In this document: positions 51,418 to 59,852 of the stretch, piece by piece | How positions within the stretch are numbered: position 1 is the first letter of the stretch | How the letters are laid out: each line of letters starts with the position of its first letter | Origin: Seohaeicola saemankumensis | GTDB lineage: Bacteria; Pseudomonadota; Alphaproteobacteria; Rhodobacterales; Rhodobacteraceae | Direction of reading: 5' to 3' | DNA: 64,000 nt | Assembly: GCF_042678485.1 (NCBI RefSeq) | Contig: NZ_JBHTKR010000002.1 | Span: 496,001-560,000 of the forward strand | The notes under the pieces: model-generated | Told to the model about the DNA's origin: nothing | Database searches by the model: none | What the model saw: only the letters and a program-made list of their open reading frames with translations | Position numbers and translations under genes: made by a program

Positions 51418-54300
51418 ATGGCTGATCTCAAGAAAATCGAAGTGCGCGGCGCGCGGGAACACAACCTCAAGAACATCGACGTGGACATTCCACGCGATCA
51501 GCTGGTGGTGATCACGGGCCTGTCGGGCTCGGGCAAATCCAGCCTGGCCTTCGATACGATCTATGCCGAAGGGCAGCGCCGCTATGTCGAAAGCCTGTCG
51601 GCCTATGCCCGCCAGTTTCTGGACATGATGCAAAAGCCCGATGTGGATCACATCAGCGGCCTGAGCCCGGCGATTTCCATCGAACAGAAGACAACGTCGA
51701 AGAACCCGCGTTCGACCGTCGGCACGGTCACGGAAATCTACGACTACATGCGCCTGCTGTTCGCCCGCGTTGGCACCCCCTACAGCCCTGCAACCGGCCT
51801 GCCGATCGAGGCGCAGCAGGTGCAGGACATGGTTGACCGCGTCATGGCCATGCCGGAAGACACCCGCGCCTATCTGCTGGCCCCGATCATCCGCGACCGC
51901 AAGGGCGAGTATCGCAAGGAATTCCTAGAACTGCGAAAGCAGGGCTTTCAGCGCGTCAAGGTCGACGGGCAATTCTACGAACTGGACGAGCCGCCCACGC
52001 TGGACAAGAAATTCCGCCATGACATTGACGTGGTGGTCGACCGCCTGGTGATCCGACCGGGTCTTGAAACCCGGCTTGCCGACAGTTTCCGCACCGCACT
52101 CGATCTGGCTGACGGTATCGCCATCCTGGAAACCGCGCCCAGCGAGGGTGAACCGGAGCGCATGACGTTTTCGGAAAAATTCGCCTGCCCCGTCAGTGGT
52201 TTCACCATCCCCGAGATCGAGCCGCGCCTTTTCTCCTTCAATGCGCCTTTCGGGGCATGTCCCGCCTGTGACGGTCTGGGGGTAGAACTGTTCTTCGACG
52301 AACGCCTGGTCGTGCCGGATCAGAATCTCAAGATCGTGGACGGCGCGCTGGCCCCCTGGCGCAAGGGAAAAAGCCCCTATTTCACCCAGACGATCGAGGC
52401 GATCGCGAAACACTACGAATTCGACAAGAACGCGCGCTGGAAGGAACTGCCGGAACATGTGCAGCAGGTCTTCCTCTATGGCTCGGCCGGCGAAGAGATC
52501 GCGTTCCGCTACGATGAAGGCGGCCGCGTCTACCAGGTGTCCCGCGTCTTTGAAGGGGTGATCCCCAACATGGAACGCCGCTACCGCGAAACCGATAGCG
52601 CCTGGATCCGCGAGGAATTCGAGAGGTTCCAGAACAACCGCGCCTGTGGCGCCTGCGGCGGTTTCCGCCTGCGCCCCGAGGCGCTGGCCGTACGCATTGG
52701 CCCCGCCAAAGGTGCGCCGGACAAGCTTCGGCACGTTGGGCAAGTGGTGCAGATGTCGATCCGCGAGGCGTTTGACTGGTGCCAGACCGTCCCGGACTAC
52801 CTGACACCCCAAAAGAACGAGATCGCCCGCGCCATCCTGAAAGAGATCCGCGAGCGTCTGGGCTTTCTCAACAACGTGGGTCTGGAATATCTGACCCTCA
52901 GCCGTAACGCGGGCACGCTGTCAGGCGGGGAAAGCCAGCGTATTCGCCTGGCCAGCCAGATCGGCAGCGGCCTGACGGGCGTGCTCTATGTGCTCGACGA
53001 GCCCTCCATCGGCCTGCACCAGCGCGACAATGACCGCCTGCTTGGCACGCTCAAGAACCTGCGCGATCAGGGCAATACCGTGATCGTCGTGGAACATGAC
53101 GAAGAGGCGATACGCCTTGCCGATTATGTCTTCGACATCGGCCCCGGCGCCGGTGTGCATGGCGGTCAGGTCGTGGCCCATGGCACGCCGGATCAGATCA
53201 TCGCCGATCCCGCCAGCCTGACCGGCCAATATCTGTCGGGCGCCCGCCGGATCGAGGTGCCCGTGACACGCCGTCAGGGCAACAAGAAGAAGATCACCGT
53301 GGTCAAGGCCAGCGGCAACAACCTGCGCGATGTGACGGTTGATTTTCCGCTGGCGAAATTCGTCTGCGTGACGGGCGTGTCGGGGGGGGGCAAATCCACC
53401 CTGACCATCGAGACATTGTTCAAGACAGCCTCGATGAAGCTGAACGGCGCACGTCAGACGCCTGCACCCTGCGAAACGATCAAGGGGCTGGAGCATCTGG
53501 ACAAGGTCATCGACATCGACCAGCGCCCGATCGGGCGCACGCCGCGCAGTAACCCGGCGACCTACACCGGCGCCTTCACCCCGATCCGCGACTGGTTCGC
53601 CGGCCTGCCAGAGGCCAAGGCGCGCGGCTACAAACCCGGCCGCTTCAGCTTCAACGTCAAGGGCGGACGCTGCGAGGCCTGCCAGGGCGATGGCGTCATC
53701 AAGATCGAGATGCACTTCCTGCCCGATGTCTATGTGACCTGCGAAACCTGCAAGGGCGCGCGCTATAACCGCGAAACGCTTGAGGTGAAGTTCAAGGGCA
53801 AAAGCATCGCCGATGTGCTTGATATGACAGTGGAAGATGCACAGACCTTCTTTCAGGCCGTCCCCTCCATCCGCGAAAAGATGGATGCGCTGATGCGCGT
53901 GGGCCTTGGCTATATCAAGGTCGGTCAGCAGGCTACGACCCTCTCGGGTGGCGAGGCGCAGCGCGTGAAACTGTCCAAGGAACTGGCCAGGCGGTCCACG
54001 GGGCGCACGCTCTATATCCTGGATGAACCGACCACGGGGCTGCATTTCGAAGATGTACGCAAGCTGCTGGAAGTGCTGCACGAACTGGTCGATCAGGGCA
54101 ATACGGTGGTGGTGATCGAACATAATCTGGACGTGGTGAAAACCGCCGACTGGATCATCGACATCGGCCCCGAAGGCGGCGATGGCGGCGGCGAACTGGT
54201 CGCCACCGGCACGCCCGAACAGGTGGCCGAGGAACCGCGCAGCCACACCGGCCATTACCTCAAACCGATGCTGGCAGGCGCCCGCGTCGCGGCCGAGTAG
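51418..54300 (+). CDS. uvrA: excinuclease ABC subunit A
   Basis: This 960-residue DNA-damage sensor opens nucleotide excision repair. It has two ABC ATPase halves: the first Walker A is GLSGSGKS (~37-44), the second GVSGGGKS (653-660). Signature motifs are LSGGESQRIRLASQ and LSGGEAQRVKLSKEL. Zinc modules show CPACDGLG and CEACQGDG with CETCKGA. A run of nine G residues at 53382-53390 lies in the second P-loop, but the frame is intact. The ATG is eight bases past a G-rich ribosome-binding site. A LexA box is upstream. Confidence 0.98.
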   Translation: MADLKKIEVRGAREHNLKNIDVDIPRDQLVVITGLSGSGKSSLAFDTIYAEGQRRYVESLSAYARQFLDMMQKPDVDHISGLSPAISIEQKTTSKNPRSTVGTVTEIYDYMRLLFARVGTPYSPATGLPIEAQQVQDMVDRVMAMPEDTRAYLLAPIIRDRKGEYRKEFLELRKQGFQRVKVDGQFYELDEPPTLDKKFRHDIDVVVDRLVIRPGLETRLADSFRTALDLADGIAILETAPSEGEPERMTFSEKFACPVSGFTIPEIEPRLFSFNAPFGACPACDGLGVELFFDERLVVPDQNLKIVDGALAPWRKGKSPYFTQTIEAIAKHYEFDKNARWKELPEHVQQVFLYGSAGEEIAFRYDEGGRVYQVSRVFEGVIPNMERRYRETDSAWIREEFERFQNNRACGACGGFRLRPEALAVRIGPAKGAPDKLRHVGQVVQMSIREAFDWCQTVPDYLTPQKNEIARAILKEIRERLGFLNNVGLEYLTLSRNAGTLSGGESQRIRLASQIGSGLTGVLYVLDEPSIGLHQRDNDRLLGTLKNLRDQGNTVIVVEHDEEAIRLADYVFDIGPGAGVHGGQVVAHGTPDQIIADPASLTGQYLSGARRIEVPVTRRQGNKKKITVVKASGNNLRDVTVDFPLAKFVCVTGVSGGGKSTLTIETLFKTASMKLNGARQTPAPCETIKGLEHLDKVIDIDQRPIGRTPRSNPATYTGAFTPIRDWFAGLPEAKARGYKPGRFSFNVKGGRCEACQGDGVIKIEMHFLPDVYVTCETCKGARYNRETLEVKFKGKSIADVLDMTVEDAQTFFQAVPSIREKMDALMRVGLGYIKVGQQATTLSGGEAQRVKLSKELARRSTGRTLYILDEPTTGLHFEDVRKLLEVLHELVDQGNTVVVIEHNLDVVKTADWIIDIGPEGGDGGGELVATGTPEQVAEEPRSHTGHYLKPMLAGARVAAE

Positions 54301-54308
54301 GGCCGCGC

Positions 54309-55214
54309 ATGCGGTTGGGCCTTGCACTGGGATCGGGTGGGGCACGCGGCTGGGCGCATGTCGGTGTCCTGCTGGCCCTGCGCGACCTGGGCATCCGGCC
54401 CGATGTGGTGGCAGGCACGTCGATGGGCGCGCTGATCGGCGCGGTCTGGGCCGCCGGTTGCCTGGACGAGATGGAGGGCTGGGCCCGCAGCCAGACCCGC
54501 GCCGATATCTTGGCGAAGATGGATTTCAGCTTTAGCGGGGGCGGGCTGATGCGCGGCAGCGTGGTGATGCAGGTCCTGTCCGATCTGGGCGTCCCCGACA
54601 CCTTCGAGGAACTGGAGCATCCGCTGATCGTCGTGGCCACCGACATGACATCGGGGCGCGAAGTCTGGCTGCAAAAGGGTTCCTTGCATCACGCGGTGCG
54701 CGGATCTGTATCAATTCCGGGCATTCTCAGCCCCTATTGGCACGACGGCAAATGGTTGCTGGACGGGGGGCTGACCAACCCTGTTCCAACCTCGGCATGC
54801 CGGGCCCTGGGCGCGGATGTGACCATCGCGGTCAATCCGAATGCAAAGCCGGAAAACGCCCTCTGGCGGCAGCCGCCAACCGGCGAGAGTTTCTGGGAGC
54901 AGTTGTCGCAGAAAACCATGCTGTCGCATATCGTGTCGCCACTGCAAGGCATGCTGGGCGAAGAAGAGGCCAGCAAGACCCCCAAGCCGGCCGCGCCGAA
55001 CTATGCCGAGGTCGTCTCGGTTTCGATCGACATCATGACCGAATTCGTCCGCAAGGCCCGCGCCGCATCGGATCCGCCCCATCTGACGCTGAATATGGAA
55101 CTGGGAAAGATTTCGCTGCTGGAAATGCACCGCGCCGGCGAGGCGATCGACGCCGGGCGCCGCTTGGTGGCCGATCAGTCACAGGCGATCAAGGCATTGT
55201 GCAAGACCGCCTGA
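54309..55214 (+). CDS. patatin-like phospholipase (RssA type)
   Basis: This 301-residue serine hydrolase uses a Ser-Asp dyad: Ser38 in AGTSMGA and Asp152 in LLDGGLTNPVP. The oxyanion loop LALGSGGARGWAHVGVL is at 5-21. No signal peptide or membrane helix is visible, so it is cytosolic or peripheral on the inner membrane, where it may remodel phospholipids. It starts eight bases after uvrA and is likely on the same SOS-controlled message. Confidence 0.93.
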   Translation: MRLGLALGSGGARGWAHVGVLLALRDLGIRPDVVAGTSMGALIGAVWAAGCLDEMEGWARSQTRADILAKMDFSFSGGGLMRGSVVMQVLSDLGVPDTFEELEHPLIVVATDMTSGREVWLQKGSLHHAVRGSVSIPGILSPYWHDGKWLLDGGLTNPVPTSACRALGADVTIAVNPNAKPENALWRQPPTGESFWEQLSQKTMLSHIVSPLQGMLGEEEASKTPKPAAPNYAEVVSVSIDIMTEFVRKARAASDPPHLTLNMELGKISLLEMHRAGEAIDAGRRLVADQSQAIKALCKTA

Positions 55215-55222
55215 GACTCGGG

Positions 55223-55588
55223 TCATTGCATCAGGTCTGCGATTGCGCCGATCAGGTTCAGGATCTTGCCGGTTTCCCTGTCGACCTGGATGACATAGCC
55301 GTTTCGTTCGTAATAGGTGCGGCGCGGGTCCAACCCGTATCGCGACGGTGTGCGTATCACGATGAACCCGTCGGGTAGCGAATCGCCGATCCGATAGGCC
55401 TGTTTTGCCTGGCCGGGGGGGATGCAGGGCGGGTTTTTCTTGGCCAGCCCCGGCGGGCAGCCCTTGGCGGACACGGTCGTGACGCTCAGGGTGTCGGATG
55501 CAATGACAAAGCCCGGCTGCTCCGCCATGGCGGCAACGGGCAGCATCAGGGCAAGGCCTGCTGAAAACAGGGTCAGGTGTTTGGGCAT
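55223..55588 (-). CDS. secreted small protein with CPPGLAKK motif (RcnB-like?)
   Basis: This 121-residue protein has a signal peptide (MPKHLTLFSAGLALMLPVAAMA) and so is periplasmic. The mature part has a Cys/Pro block GCPPGLAKKNPPCIPPGQAKQ, then YRIGDSLPDGFIVIR and a C-terminal YVIQVDRETGKILNLIGAIADLM. The second half recalls RcnB-type periplasmic domains, but that is tentative. In databases relatives sometimes inherit wrong names from the adjacent uvrA. It is convergent with the patatin gene (8 bp). The function is unknown. Confidence 0.7.
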   Translation of the reverse strand: MPKHLTLFSAGLALMLPVAAMAEQPGFVIASDTLSVTTVSAKGCPPGLAKKNPPCIPPGQAKQAYRIGDSLPDGFIVIRTPSRYGLDPRRTYYERNGYVIQVDRETGKILNLIGAIADLMQ

Positions 55589-55692
55589 GACGGCTCTCCT
55601 TTAACGGGATAAATAGTCATGTCCGGTTGAATAGACAAACCTGCCCGCGCCAGGCTGCGCGGTTTCCCGCGCAGACCGTCAAAGATGCCGCG

Positions 55693-55893
55693 TTACCGAT
55701 TCACCGAACAGGTGTTGATGCCCAGGATCGCATAGGGCGGGCACCAGCCGATCAGCCCTGTTCCCAGCGGGATGATGCCCAGCAGGTACAGCCAGCTATA
55801 AGCGCCATCGGAGTTGAAGGCGTAACCGATCAGGAGCGCGAGCCCCAGAACGATCCGGGCGATGCGGTCGATGCCGCCGACATTCTTGGTCAT
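55693..55893 (-). CDS. DUF2892 (YgaP-type) membrane protein
   Basis: This 66-residue protein has two short hydrophobic helices (RIARIVLGLALLIGYAF and SWLYLLGIIPLGTGLIGWCPPYAILGI by position) with the DUF2892 signature NVGGIDRIAR at the start and WCPPYAILGINTC at the end. The same domain is the membrane part of YgaP-like rhodaneses, so a link with sulfur or thiol chemistry is possible. GGAGGACGTC precedes the ATG. A Crp/Fnr-type site lies upstream at a position suited to activation. Confidence 0.85.
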   Translation of the reverse strand: MTKNVGGIDRIARIVLGLALLIGYAFNSDGAYSWLYLLGIIPLGTGLIGWCPPYAILGINTCSVNR

Positions 55894-55950
55894 GACGTCC
55901 TCCATTGGTTGGTCATGACGGGGATATTACCCCGAGTCGCCCATCCTGTC

Positions 55951-55965
55951 TGTGACACAGTCACA
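55951..55965 (-). promoter_or_regulatory. Crp/Fnr-type binding site before the DUF2892 gene
   Basis: TGTGACACAGTCACA is a dyad of TGTGA and TCACA with a 5-bp spacer. Its centre is about 41 bp upstream of the start predicted from TAATAT (minus strand, 55924-55929), the classical class II activator position. It overlaps the stop codon of the adjacent Crp/Fnr gene. Confidence 0.55.
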
Positions 55966-56614
55966 TCTCCGCATGCGCCAGGTCCGACAGGGCGGTACGG
56001 TCGATCACCACAACCTGACCGCGCGCGGTGCGGACCCATCCCTTGCGCGCCCAGGCGTCCAGCCTGCGGCTGACCACCTCGCGCGCGGTGCCCGCCTGTG
56101 CGGCAAGTTCGCTATGCGTGGCCTGAACCGGACCATCCTCGGACAACGCCAGAAGCCGCGCCGCCAGCCGGCATTCCGCGCGGGTGAAAGCCACCGTTTC
56201 AACCAGTTTCAGCATGTCGGCCATCCGGTCCGCGAAGGCGCCAAAGACCAGCGATCTGAACGGGGCGGATTTGTCCAGCAAATCCAGAAACAACGCACGC
56301 GGGATCACGACAAGCCGCGTGTCGCGCACGGTCTCGGCCTCGGCCGAATACGCGGCGTCCGACAACAGGCCAAAGGTCGTCTGCACGCAGGCTTGACCCG
56401 GCGCCACGGAATAAAGCAGCATCTCGCGCCCCGACGCCCCTGTCAGCGAGACATCGACCTGACCCGACAGGACCACCGCATATCCCTGCGCCGCGTCTCC
56501 GGGGCGGAAGATCACCGCGCCGGGCGGCAGGTCGACAGGGTGCAACGCCTCCAGCCGCGACCGATCACGCGGATCAAGGCCCGCAAGGGCAGGGGCCGCG
56601 TCCAGCCAGCTCAA
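55961..56614 (-). CDS. Crp/Fnr family transcriptional regulator
   Basis: This 217-residue regulator has a cyclic-nucleotide-like N-terminal barrel (LPPGAVIFRPGDAAQGYAVVLSGQVDVSL by position ~30-58), a dimerisation helix (ADRMADMLKLVETVAFTRAE) and a winged helix with TAREVVSRRLDAWARKGWV. It lacks the N-terminal Cys cluster of Fnr. Two cysteines (in QACVQTT and AECRLAA) could sense redox or sulfur species. The start overlaps the mmsB stop by four bases, so it may be read through from the valine operon. It probably controls the DUF2892 gene downstream. Confidence 0.9.
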   Translation of the reverse strand: MSWLDAAPALAGLDPRDRSRLEALHPVDLPPGAVIFRPGDAAQGYAVVLSGQVDVSLTGASGREMLLYSVAPGQACVQTTFGLLSDAAYSAEAETVRDTRLVVIPRALFLDLLDKSAPFRSLVFGAFADRMADMLKLVETVAFTRAECRLAARLLALSEDGPVQATHSELAAQAGTAREVVSRRLDAWARKGWVRTARGQVVVIDRTALSDLAHAEM

Positions 56615-57483
56615 CCGCGGCCGCGTTTTTCAAACCGGGGCAGCATGGCGCTGAAATCCATGCCGCGGCCACCCTCGGCCTCGACGAATTGCGCGTAGAG
56701 GTCAGCGGCGGCCTTGCCCATGGGCGTGTCGGCATCGGCGCTTTCGGCCGCTTGCTGCGACAGGCGCAGATCCTTCAGCATCAGTTCGGCCGCGAACCCG
56801 GGCTTGTAGCCATTATCGGCAGGGCTTTGCGGCCCCACGCCCGGCGCCGGGCAATAGGCGTTCATCGACCAGCTATAACCGGACGAGGTTGACACCACAT
56901 CGAACATCTTCTGCCGGTCCAGCCCCAGCTTGTCGGCCAGCGCGAAAGCCTCGCAGGTGGCGATCATGGTCACGCCCAGGATCATGTTGTTGCAGATCTT
57001 GGCGGCCTGTCCCGCACCGGCCGCGCCGCAATGCACGGCCTTCTGGCCCATAATGTCAAAGAGCGGCTTGGCCTTGGCAAAAGCCGCCTCGGACCCGCCC
57101 GCCATGAAAGTCAGCGTGCCCGCCGTCGCACCGCCCGTACCACCCGACACGGGCGCATCCACGGCCAGCAACCCTGCCGCCTCGGCATCCGCCGCCACCG
57201 CGCGGGCGCTCTCCACATCGACGGTCGAACAATCGACCAGTGCCGCGCCCTTGGTCATGGCCGGGATCACCTCGGCGGCGACAGCGCGCAGGATCGCCCC
57301 ATTGGGCAGCATGGTGATGACCACATCGGCCCCTTTGGCGGCCTCGGCGGCGGATAGGGCCGTGGTGACACCCTCAACCGTGACACCGGCCGTATCAAAA
57401 CCCGTCACCTCATGCCCCGCCTTGACCAGGTTGGCCGCCATCGGCGCGCCCATATTGCCAAGCCCGATAAATCCGATCTTCAT
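56611..57483 (-). CDS. mmsB: 3-hydroxyisobutyrate dehydrogenase
   Basis: This 290-residue enzyme oxidises 3-hydroxyisobutyrate to methylmalonate semialdehyde with NAD in valine breakdown. The signature FIGLGNMGAPMAANLVKAGH starts the Rossmann fold. VDAPVSGGTGGATAGTL, the conserved GAGQAAKICNNMILG with the catalytic Lys, and KDLRLSQQAAES complete it. It is 12 bp downstream of the hydrolase gene and four-base overlapped with the regulator. The pathway neighbours confirm the name. Confidence 0.95.
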   Translation of the reverse strand: MKIGFIGLGNMGAPMAANLVKAGHEVTGFDTAGVTVEGVTTALSAAEAAKGADVVITMLPNGAILRAVAAEVIPAMTKGAALVDCSTVDVESARAVAADAEAAGLLAVDAPVSGGTGGATAGTLTFMAGGSEAAFAKAKPLFDIMGQKAVHCGAAGAGQAAKICNNMILGVTMIATCEAFALADKLGLDRQKMFDVVSTSSGYSWSMNAYCPAPGVGPQSPADNGYKPGFAAELMLKDLRLSQQAAESADADTPMGKAAADLYAQFVEAEGGRGMDFSAMLPRFEKRGRG

Positions 57484-57495
57484 GTCATGGTCCTT

Positions 57496-58527
57496 TCAGA
57501 GGCTGAGAGCATCCTTGCCCAGCGGTGCCAGCATCTCTGACACGGCCGTGGCAGGCAAGGTTTCGATTGCATGTTTCCAGACCGGCTTGCGGTCCTTGTC
57601 GATGATCGCGGCGCGGATCCCTTCCAGGAAATCGCCATGCTCCATCGCGCGGGCGGTAAAGCGATACTCCAGATCCAGCGCATCGCGGATCGTGGTGCCG
57701 GGAGCGCGCAGGCGGGTCAGAATCTCCAGCGTGCAGGCCATGGACAGTGGCGAATTGCGCCCCGCCGCCTTCAGCGTATCGGCCGCAAAGGGGCCGTCAT
57801 CGCGCTGAAGACTGGCAAAAACCGACAGGAGCGTTTCGCCCGCGAACAGCCTGTCGATCTGGTCCTGCACACCGCTCAGCGACCCTTGCGGCGCTGTTGC
57901 GCTGGCTGTCGCCACCGCGCCCGCATCGCCGGTTTCACACAGCCTGGCAATCAGCCCGGCCCAACGGTCCTGGGGCACGTAATGATCGGCAAAGCCCGCA
58001 AGGATCGCATCGCCGGCCTCCATCCGCGCGGCGGTCAGCCCAAGGTATTCGCCCAGCCGCCCCGGCGCCCGCGCCAGCAGCAGCGAGCCCCCCACATCCG
58101 GCACCAGCCCGATGCCGCATTCCGGCATGGCGATGCGGCTCGTCTCGCCCACCACCCGGTGGCTGGCATGGCAACCAAGGCCCACGCCGCCGCCCATGGT
58201 AAAGCCCTGCATCAGGCTGACGATGGGTTTGGGGTATTCGGCCAGTTTCGCATTCAGGCGATATTCATCGGCCCAGAACTTCCGACCATAGGCGAAATCC
58301 CCGGCCTTGCCCCTGGCGTAAAGATCGGCGATGTCGCCGCCCGCGCAAAACGCTTTCTCGCCCGCCGCATCCAGCACCACCAGCGCCACGCCCGCATCGT
58401 CGCGCCACTGATCCAGCGCCGCCTCGACCGCCAGCACCATCTGATAGGTCGCGGCATTCAGCGCCGCAGGCCGGTTCAGCGTAATCCGCCCCGCGCGCCC
58501 CTCGATCCTGATGTCGATATCGCTCAT
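57496..58527 (-). CDS. 3-hydroxyisobutyryl-CoA hydrolase (HIBCH type)
   Basis: This 343-residue crotonase-fold protein fits the HIBYL-CoA hydrolase branch. Signs are ITLNRPAALNA, FCAGGDIADLY, the oxyanion segment FTMGGGVGLGCHASHRVV, and MPECGIGLVPDVGGSLLLARAPG with the catalytic Glu and Asp. Length is longer than plain enoyl-CoA hydratases (~260), as expected. It releases 3-hydroxyisobutyrate, the MmsB substrate. It overlaps the acyl-CoA dehydrogenase gene by four bases. Confidence 0.9.
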   Translation of the reverse strand: MSDIDIRIEGRAGRITLNRPAALNAATYQMVLAVEAALDQWRDDAGVALVVLDAAGEKAFCAGGDIADLYARGKAGDFAYGRKFWADEYRLNAKLAEYPKPIVSLMQGFTMGGGVGLGCHASHRVVGETSRIAMPECGIGLVPDVGGSLLLARAPGRLGEYLGLTAARMEAGDAILAGFADHYVPQDRWAGLIARLCETGDAGAVATASATAPQGSLSGVQDQIDRLFAGETLLSVFASLQRDDGPFAADTLKAAGRNSPLSMACTLEILTRLRAPGTTIRDALDLEYRFTARAMEHGDFLEGIRAAIIDKDRKPVWKHAIETLPATAVSEMLAPLGKDALSL

Positions 58528-59666
58528 CTGTCGGCCAGCATCTGGCGCGCCACGATCACGCGCATGATCTCGTTCGTGCCCTCAAGGATCTCGTGCACGC
58601 GCAGGTCGCGCACCAGTTTCTCGATCCCGTAATCGGCCAGATAGCCATAGCCGCCATGCAGTTGCAGGCATTGGTTCACGATGCGCGAACCTGCCTCGGT
58701 CACGAATTTCTTGGCCATGGCGCAAAACTTGGTCGCATCCGGCGCGCCCTGGTCCAGCTTCCACGCCGCCTGCCGCAGAAAGGTCCGCGCGGCCTGCAAC
58801 TCGATCTCCATGTCGGCCAGCCGGAACTGCAGCGCCTGGAACTGGTCGATCGGTTTGCCGAAGGCCTTGCGCTCGCCCATATAGGCCAGCGTCATGTCCA
58901 GCGCCTGTTGCGCCGCGCCCAGCGAACAGGCCGCTATGTTTAGCCGCCCGCCGTCCAGACCCTTCATCGCATAGGTGAACCCTTTGCCTTCCTCGCCCAC
59001 CAGATTGTCGGCAGACACAAGGCAATCGTCGAATTGCACCTGCCGCGTGGGTTGGCTACGCCACCCCATCTTGTCCTCCAGCCCGCCAAAGGTCAGGCCC
59101 TTGGCACCGTCCTCGACGATCACCGTGGATACACCCTTGGGCCCGTCCTCGCCGGTACGCACCATCACCACATAGGCGTCGGAATACCCCCCGCCCGAGA
59201 TGAAGGCCTTGGTCCCGTTCAGCACATAGCCCTCGTTGGTGCGCGCCGCGCGGGTCTTCAGGGCCGCCGCATCCGATCCCGATCCCGGTTCGGTCAGGCA
59301 ATAGGACAGCACCGTCTCCATGCTCAGCACCTGCGGCATGTAGCGCGCCTTCAGATCGTCCGACCCGAAACTGTCCAGCATCCGCGCGCACATGTTGTGG
59401 ATCGACAGGAACGCCGCGACCGAAGGGCAGGCCATGCTCAACGCCTCGAAGACCAGCGTGGCATCCAGCCGGCTCAGACCCGCGCCACCTGACTCCTCGG
59501 ACACGTAAAGCCCGCCGAACCCCAGCGCGCCCACTTCCGGCCACAGCGCCTTGGGGATCGTGCCCGCCGCCTCCCAGGTCCGCGCATGGGGGGCGATATG
59601 TTCCTGCCCGAAGGCGCGCGCCATGTCGAAGATGGCGCTTTGTTCCTCGCTCAGTGCGAAATCCAT
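58524..59666 (-). CDS. isobutyryl-CoA-type acyl-CoA dehydrogenase
   Basis: This 380-residue FAD enzyme is probably the isobutyryl-CoA dehydrogenase of valine catabolism. It shows SYCLTEPGSGSDAAALKTRA, FISGGGYSDAYVVMVRT, RKAFGKPIDQFQALQFRLADM, and the C-terminal QLHGGYGYLADYGIEKLVRDLRVHEILEGTNEIMR by position (~336-370), where Glu in LEGTNEIMR is near the catalytic base region of this subgroup. It leads the operon acd-hibch-mmsB-crp. GAGGAGAGA precedes the ATG. Substrate is inferred from neighbours. Confidence 0.9.
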   Translation of the reverse strand: MDFALSEEQSAIFDMARAFGQEHIAPHARTWEAAGTIPKALWPEVGALGFGGLYVSEESGGAGLSRLDATLVFEALSMACPSVAAFLSIHNMCARMLDSFGSDDLKARYMPQVLSMETVLSYCLTEPGSGSDAAALKTRAARTNEGYVLNGTKAFISGGGYSDAYVVMVRTGEDGPKGVSTVIVEDGAKGLTFGGLEDKMGWRSQPTRQVQFDDCLVSADNLVGEEGKGFTYAMKGLDGGRLNIAACSLGAAQQALDMTLAYMGERKAFGKPIDQFQALQFRLADMEIELQAARTFLRQAAWKLDQGAPDATKFCAMAKKFVTEAGSRIVNQCLQLHGGYGYLADYGIEKLVRDLRVHEILEGTNEIMRVIVARQMLADR

Positions 59667-59712
59667 GGTCTCTCCTCCTCAGAAGGCCGAATTGAACGCA
59701 TGTTTAATTCTG

Positions 59713-59735
59713 AACTGTTGCAGCAGTTTTGCAAG
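59713..59735. promoter_or_regulatory. operator candidates upstream of the valine operon
   Basis: AACTGTTGCAGCAGTT (59713-59728) is a 16-bp dyad with one mismatched pair. It overlaps CAGTTTTGCAAG (59724-59735), which matches in 11 of 12 bases a motif before mmsA. Another imperfect dyad, TTGAACGCATGTTTAA, lies at 59692-59707. Confidence 0.45.
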
Positions 59736-59768
59736 TGCGACACGACATCCCGCAGGACAGCGCGCCCC

Positions 59769-59792
59769 GCTTCATCGTTCCTCAAATACTCG
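59769..59792 (-). repeat. REP-like intergenic element, copy 3
   Basis: On the minus strand it reads CGAGTATTTGAGGAACGATG then AAGC, a variant of the core in copies 1 and 2. It lies between the valine operon and mmsA. Confidence 0.5.
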
Positions 59793-59810
59793 AACCCGGC
59801 CGCATACAGC

Positions 59811-59843
59811 AAAACGGCCCCCGATGGATCGCACCGGGGGCCG
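59811..59843 (-). terminator. intrinsic terminator after mmsA
   Basis: CGGCCCCCG and CGGGGGCCG form a 9-bp stem with an 11-base loop. AAAA on the left supplies the U-tract on the minus strand. It starts ten bases past the mmsA stop. Confidence 0.75.
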
Positions 59844-59852
59844 CGCAGCCGA

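Noticed and set aside
53382..53390. Run of nine G in uvrA as a frameshift or sequencing error
   Set aside because: The reading frame on both sides continues as UvrA with an intact P-loop, so the run length is correct.
55655..55674. Hairpin CTGCGCGG/CCGCGCAG after the DUF2892 gene as a terminator
   Set aside because: The 8-bp stem is good, but no T-run follows in the minus-strand direction.
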